From Neobacillus sp. SuZ13 (lineage in GTDB: Bacteria > Bacillota > Bacilli > Bacillales > Cytobacillaceae), in contig NZ_CP126107.1 in NCBI RefSeq assembly GCF_030123365.1, positions 3,023,501-3,087,500 of the forward strand: a stretch of 64,000 nt of DNA, written 5' to 3'. How positions within the stretch are numbered: the first letter of the stretch is position 1; each line of letters opens with the position of its first letter. The position numbers and the translations under genes were made by a program. Positions 59,956-64,000 of this stretch are shown piece by piece. Below the pieces are notes generated by a model. That model did no database searches and was not told where the DNA came from. It worked only from the letters and a program-made list of their open reading frames with translations.

Positions 59956-61125
59956 TTATTTTACGAAAAAAGCCGTAAAATACATGATTAATATCCCAAG
60001 TGTAAACCCAGTAAAATTCATCCAAGATACAACTGGTTCATTATTAATTTTGTGCTCATCGAACAGCATTTTGGAAATAACGAATATTACCTGTAAAATG
60101 GCACCTGCACCAATTCCTAAAAATACTGCACCCCAGATTGGTGAAAATATAAAGCCTCCGAACCAGGTTCCTAATATAGCAGGTGCACCAGCAATCGCTC
60201 CTAATAAAACAAATGTACGAATTTTTGGTGTACTCTTTAATAATGGAGCAGCAATTCCAATCCCCTCCGTAATATTATGCAGAGTAAATCCAATCACTAA
60301 AAATGTACCCAATGCAGCTTCGCCAAGTGCAAAAGAGGAGCCAATAGCCAACCCTTCACCAAAATTATGAAGGCCGATCCCTGATGCCATCAATAATGAA
60401 ATTCCTAATGGTGAGTAACCTGATCGTTTTTGTCTTTGATGTTGATATTGATCAAATCCAACCAGTAAAAGAAATGAAATAACTGTACAAATAATTACCA
60501 CCATGTTGCCCTGGAATACAGACGGAGCTTCAGCTCCAATTTCGAATCCATCCAATAACGTACCAAAAAATAAGAATAAGAGAAGTCCTACTGTAAGAGC
60601 TAGAACTGCATTAATCCATCTTTTTTTCAATCGTTTCATAAATGGATACCACAATAATCCGAGAGTAATGGGTACAATCCCAACATAAAAACCAATAAAT
60701 CCGTAATTCAACACATTATCCCATGAAAATTCTGGAGTTAACGTTGCTGCCTCAATAGTAGCTTCTGTTATGATTCCATTTTCAGATATTAATAGAATTG
60801 TATGAGGATCACCTTCAACCCATGGATAATTGATCGTTACCTTACCATCCTCAAACCTTTTAAGTGTTGTATCAGGAGTGATTGAGAAATTCCAAACCGA
60901 ATCATCCACAATCACTTGGGAAATCTTCAATGCTTTTGGGCCAGTATTGCTTACATCGAGCTCGAATCCTGATGGTACAATTTTAATTTGTTCAACATTT
61001 AGCACTTCAATTGGTGCAGCAGGATCTCGTTCTACTCCAGCTCCATTTCTAAATACCCATCCCAAAACAAGTATTAAAAGAACAAGTGGGATGAGACCAG
61101 TAATCAACCATTTAGATTTCATCAT
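59956..61125 (-). CDS. ZIP-type metal transporter with N-terminal extracytoplasmic domain
   Basis: 389 residues from ATG 61125 (AAAGGAGTG upstream). Helix 1, then about 100 residues of beta-rich extracytoplasmic domain, then seven or eight helices. HNFGEGLAIGSSF and FTLHNITEGIGIAA are the paired helix-4/5 metal-site motifs of ZIP proteins, and a His/Gln-rich loop (DQYQHQRQKR) lies between. Moves Zn, Fe or other divalent ions into the cytoplasm. Its oxidase neighbour hints at Mn, Fe or Cu. Confidence 0.87.
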   Translation of the reverse strand: MMKSKWLITGLIPLVLLILVLGWVFRNGAGVERDPAAPIEVLNVEQIKIVPSGFELDVSNTGPKALKISQVIVDDSVWNFSITPDTTLKRFEDGKVTINYPWVEGDPHTILLISENGIITEATIEAATLTPEFSWDNVLNYGFIGFYVGIVPITLGLLWYPFMKRLKKRWINAVLALTVGLLLFLFFGTLLDGFEIGAEAPSVFQGNMVVIICTVISFLLLVGFDQYQHQRQKRSGYSPLGISLLMASGIGLHNFGEGLAIGSSFALGEAALGTFLVIGFTLHNITEGIGIAAPLLKSTPKIRTFVLLGAIAGAPAILGTWFGGFIFSPIWGAVFLGIGAGAILQVIFVISKMLFDEHKINNEPVVSWMNFTGFTLGILIMYFTAFFVK

Positions 61126-61137
61126 TTTCACTCCTTT

Positions 61138-62151
61138 CTATTCAGCCTCAAAGAATCCCATCCAGCCAAGCTCGGCAAATTCACTAACATGAGCGTGAAA
61201 CATATATTTTCCCTTATAAGGAAACCGAACCTCAATGATTCCACGTTCCCCTTGACACTGAATGATGGTATCTGTAAATTGTGAAGGGTTGTCGTTTCGA
61301 CCTGTTGGGATATAGGTGAAATAGTTGGCATGTAAATGAAAGGAGTTTAGTAAGTCAAACTCGGTAAAATTGCTTAAATAGATGCGGACAAGCTCATCCT
61401 TCTTGATTTTTATAGGATGATTCATAAAGGCAAAAGCGTACCCATTAACCGTATAAAATTCGTTTGCACCATCTAAATCTAAATCAAACGCATTCATGAC
61501 CATATTTAATTCTAATGCTGGGTTTCTTGGGGTTTTTGGATCAATAATAAAATTTCCATATAACCCTTTATGAATATGTCGGGCTAAGGGTAGGACATGG
61601 CAATGATAAAGTTGTAAGCCATAGGGCTTGGCTTCAAATTCATACGTAAATGATTGACCTGGAGCAATAGGGGCTAATCCATCCATTTCAGGTGGGTGAA
61701 TGCCATGAAAATGAATCGAGTGCGGGTGACTTCCTTGGTTAATAAAATGAAATCGTAGGAGATCCCCCTCCGTACAACGGAATGTTGGTCCTGGAATCGT
61801 TCCATTATAGGTCCAGCCAGGGAACTTAATCCCCTTTGCGATTTCTATTTCTTTATCAACTGCAACTATTTGGTACTCACGTAGAGTACGACCGTCTAAT
61901 TGTTTGGTAGTTTTTCCATAATCAAACTCGGTTAAGAGACGTTCCGCCATCATATATCCTTCTGTTTTTGAAGAATCATACATATGGGTGTGATTTGCAG
62001 AATGACTATTGTGACTTGTTTTATGATCTTCTGCATGTGCCACACTGGAATATGGTGTAACTTTATTTAAAAAAATACTTCCTGCTATCCCTAATGCTCC
62101 GGTCGTTCCCATTTTTAAAATATCTCTTCGAGAAATATTATTTTTCGACAT
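61138..62151 (-). CDS. Tat-exported multicopper oxidase (two-domain type)
   Basis: 337 residues. Tat signal SRRDILKMGTTGALGIAG (residues 8-25) leads to an Ala-His-Ala cleavage region. A His-rich linker (HKTSHNSHSANHTHMY) follows. Copper ligands: HPHSIHFHG, YHCHVLPLARHIHKG, FHLHANYF and FHAHVSEFAELGWMGFFE (type-1 and trinuclear sites). Likely oxidises metal ions (Cu, Mn, Fe) or phenols outside the membrane. First gene of the operon, divergent from cadC. Confidence 0.88.
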   Translation of the reverse strand: MSKNNISRRDILKMGTTGALGIAGSIFLNKVTPYSSVAHAEDHKTSHNSHSANHTHMYDSSKTEGYMMAERLLTEFDYGKTTKQLDGRTLREYQIVAVDKEIEIAKGIKFPGWTYNGTIPGPTFRCTEGDLLRFHFINQGSHPHSIHFHGIHPPEMDGLAPIAPGQSFTYEFEAKPYGLQLYHCHVLPLARHIHKGLYGNFIIDPKTPRNPALELNMVMNAFDLDLDGANEFYTVNGYAFAFMNHPIKIKKDELVRIYLSNFTEFDLLNSFHLHANYFTYIPTGRNDNPSQFTDTIIQCQGERGIIEVRFPYKGKYMFHAHVSEFAELGWMGFFEAE

Positions 62152-62197
62152 GTTTTTACCCCCTCCTAAAAAGTTTCCTCAAAGCAACTTTATTGTC

Positions 62198-62241
62198 CTT
62201 GTCAATACTGTAGGTTACGGACATTCATCTTGTCAATACAG
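62198..62241 (-). promoter_or_regulatory. Direct repeats in promoter of oxidase operon
   Basis: CTTGTCAATACTG (62198-62210) and CTTGTCAATACAG (62229-62241). On the minus strand each holds TTGACA, and the upstream one has TACAGT 18 bases on, a fair -35/-10 pair. Possible regulator half-sites. Confidence 0.5.
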
Positions 62242-62254
62242 AATTTGAAAACAT

Positions 62255-62316
62255 TCAAATAATTATTTGACCATTTAAACCTAATTACATATACTGATAA
62301 TCAAATAGGCGTTTGA
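62255..62316 (+). promoter_or_regulatory. cadCA promoter with two ArsR/CadC-type operators
   Basis: Perfect 16-bp palindrome TCAAATAATTATTTGA (62255-62270) and a second site TCAAATAGGCGTTTGA (62301-62316). The promoter TTGACC (62267) and TATACT (62290) has a 17-base spacer. The first operator overlaps the -35 box and the second lies after the -10, ideal for CadC repression. Confidence 0.82.
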
Positions 62317-62335
62317 ATAAGGAGGCATGGAACTT

Positions 62336-62704
62336 TTGAAGCACGATGATCTATGTGAAGTAACCTGCGTGGATGGAGAAAAAGTAAAACGGGTAAAAGA
62401 ATCTGTTTCCCAACAAAATACAATGGCTGTTTCCCAAATATTTAAAGCATTATCCGATGACACTAGAATTAAGATTGCATATGCCTTAAGTGAGGAAAAT
62501 GAGTTGTGCGTTTGTGATGTAGCCAATATTGTGGGTAGTACAACCGCAACTGCTTCCCATCATTTACGACTTCTTCGAAATTTAGGTTTAGCGAAATATC
62601 GCAAAGAAGGGAAATTAGTCTTCTATTCCTTAGATGATGACCATGTAAGACAGTTGATCCAAATTGCCTTTGAACATCAAAAGGAGGTGGAAAACCATGA
62701 GTGA
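62336..62704 (+). CDS. cadC: ArsR-family metal-sensing repressor CadC
   Basis: 122 residues from TTG 62336, with AAGGAGG ten bases upstream; the ATG at 62327 is too close to it. N-terminal DLCEVTC and helix-3 ELCVCD hold the four thiols (CxxxxC.., CxC) that bind Cd, Pb or Bi in CadC. The winged helix TTATASHHLRLLRNLGLAKY includes the DNA-reading helix. Derepresses cadA when metal is present. The stop overlaps the cadA start. Confidence 0.93.
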   Translation: MKHDDLCEVTCVDGEKVKRVKESVSQQNTMAVSQIFKALSDDTRIKIAYALSEENELCVCDVANIVGSTTATASHHLRLLRNLGLAKYRKEGKLVFYSLDDDHVRQLIQIAFEHQKEVENHE

Positions 62705-64000
62705 AGCTTTGGAACAATCAAGTGAAAAGACCGTTTACCGAGTGCAGGGATTCAGCTGAGCAGGCTGTGCCACAAAGTTCGAAAAGAACGTACAACACCT
62801 GGATGGTGTTGTTAATGCAAATGTAAATTTCGGTGCCTCAAAATTAACGGTTTATGGAGAAACAACAATTGAAGAGCTAGAAAAAGCAGGAGCTTTTGAA
62901 AATATAAAAGTGATTCCTGAAAAGCAAAGATTTGAAGAAAAGAAAGAGCCTTTCCTACAAAAACATTCAATAGTAATCGCCTCATTTGTTTTCTTGCTTA
63001 TTGGATGGATTTCAGCAGAAATGAATAGTGAGGAAAGTATTTCTTCGATCCTAGCCTATGGAGCTTCCATCCTAATAGGTGGTTATCGCCTTTTCACGAC
63101 GGGATTAAAAAATTTATTTCGCCTAGAATTTGATATGAGAACCTTGATGACGATAGCCGTTATCGGGGCAGCGATAATCGGAGAGTGGGGAGAAGGGGCG
63201 ACAGTTGTTATTCTGTTTGCCGTCAGTGAGGTTCTAGAGTCTTATTCGATGGATAAGGCGAGACAATCCATTCGATCCTTAATGGATATTGCTCCAAAAG
63301 AAGCCTTGATTCGTAGGGGAAACAAAGAGTTCACTGTAGAAGTGGACGATATCCGAATTGGAGATATTTTGATTGTAAAGCCAGGTCAAAAAATCGCCAT
63401 GGATGGAACGGTGGTAAAGGGACTATCGTCTGTTAATCAAGCCGCTATTACTGGGGAATCTGTTCCAGTTTCCAAAACAATTGATGATGAAGTATTCGCT
63501 GGAACTCTTAACGAAGAGGGACTTCTAGAAGTTAAAGTTACCAAACATGTGGACGAGACAACGATCGCTAAGATTATTCATTTAGTCGAGGAAGCTCAAG
63601 CTGAAAGAGCTCCATCTCAAGCTTTTGTGGATCGGTTTGCCAAGTATTATACACCTGTTATCATGTTCATTTCGCTATTAGTGGCTGTACTCCCACCACT
63701 ATTATTTGATGCAGATTGGAGTAAATGGATTTATCAGGGTCTGGCTGTATTAGTGGTTGGGTGTCCTTGTGCACTTGTTATTTCTACACCTGTATCCATT
63801 GTTACTGCAATTGGTAATGCGGCACGAAATGGAGTTCTTATCAAAGGTGGGATTCATTTAGAGGAAATGGGAGCAATTAAAGCAATTGCTTTTGATAAAA
63901 CTGGAACTTTAACGGAAGGAATTCCAGTTGTAACGGATTACCTTCCACAGCCAAATATCGACTCAAATGAACTACTTACCATTATTGCTGCATTAGAAAA
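62697..64000 (+). CDS. cadA: Cadmium/zinc P1B-type ATPase CadA, partial, with in-frame TGA at CxxC
   Basis: Begins at ATG 62697 with AAGGAGGTGG upstream, overlaps cadC by eight bases and runs off the window edge. N-terminal metal-binding domain reads YRVQGFS, TGA (62757-62759, codon 21), [19 protein letters not shown]. The TGA replaces the first Cys of GFSCxxC. All else is intact: TGES (AITGESVPV, phosphatase loop), transport motif CPC (residues 356-358) and DKTGTLT (Asp 400). Hairpins follow the TGA: GTTC-GAAAA-GAAC (62777-62789) and ACAACACC-TGGAT-GGTGTTGT (62792-62812). Exports Cd, Zn or Pb. Selenocysteine is the attractive reading, nonsense mutation the alternative. Confidence 0.85.

Noticed and set aside
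1..64000. tRNA, rRNA, CRISPR or replication origin
   Set aside because: No cloverleaf, 16S/23S motif, spacer array or DnaA-box cluster was recognised by eye on either strand.

Overview
The window looks like a low-GC Gram-positive, spore-forming Bacillaceae chromosome (Bacillus, Neobacillus or Peribacillus type). Markers are an alpha/beta small acid-soluble spore protein, YhfH, the alternate lipid II flippase Amj, a T-box-controlled methionyl-tRNA synthetase, NamA/YqjM, DUF1657 and DUF3243 proteins, FusB-type and CD3324-type proteins, and strong AAGGAGG-type ribosome binding sites. The species cannot be fixed from the sequence alone. I see no tRNA, rRNA, CRISPR array or replication origin.

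From about 0.4 to 54.2 kb the DNA is an accessory patchwork. Small, mostly single-gene modules are separated by about 50 full, short or partial copies of one dispersed repeat, called the CTAACGG repeat here. A full copy runs TGTGAAG..CACTTAAA, then CTAACGGGTGC (DR1), a hairpin with changing but paired arms and a T-run, then CTAACGGGGCAGGTTAG (DR2) and TTGAAGAAGG. Every copy I found reads on the + strand, and outer arms (AACTAAC and GTTAGTT) are inverted. The layout recalls an integron cassette array, although no integrase is visible. Module genes include CBO0543-type and other small membrane proteins, GNAT and VOC proteins, DUF3885, DUF7660, WGR, DinB, LysE/TrmB, MarR/nitroreductase and Amj. 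Several are frameshifted.

IS110-family elements use these repeats as landing sites. One intact 1.6-kb element (33755-35354) has a 253-bp non-coding leader. On the transposase-sense strand this leader contains guides matching both halves of the repeat core (TGAACT and CCGTTAG) and a copy of the element's own end, as expected of a bridge RNA. Four copies of about 330-372 bp (near 10.1, 13.9, 39.5 and 52.7 kb) keep this leader but have no transposase, so they look like bridge-RNA-bearing non-autonomous elements. A second IS110-type element (47.8-49.3 kb) has a frameshifted transposase and also interrupts a repeat.

A repeat-free island lies at 42.9-47.6 kb (HxlR regulator, MFS exporter, UPF0303, aldo/keto reductase, NamA). 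The last 10 kb also lacks repeats and looks like ordinary chromosome: an EamA exporter with a possible leader peptide, a YtkA/FixH-like lipoprotein, CD3324, a FusB/FusC-type EF-G-binding protein and a Bcr/CflA exporter. It ends in a metal locus: a Tat-exported multicopper oxidase, a ZIP transporter and a TatA, divergent from cadC-cadA. The cadA reading frame carries an in-frame TGA exactly at the first cysteine of its CxxC metal-binding motif and is otherwise open to the window edge. This is either a selenocysteine codon or a very specific nonsense mutation.
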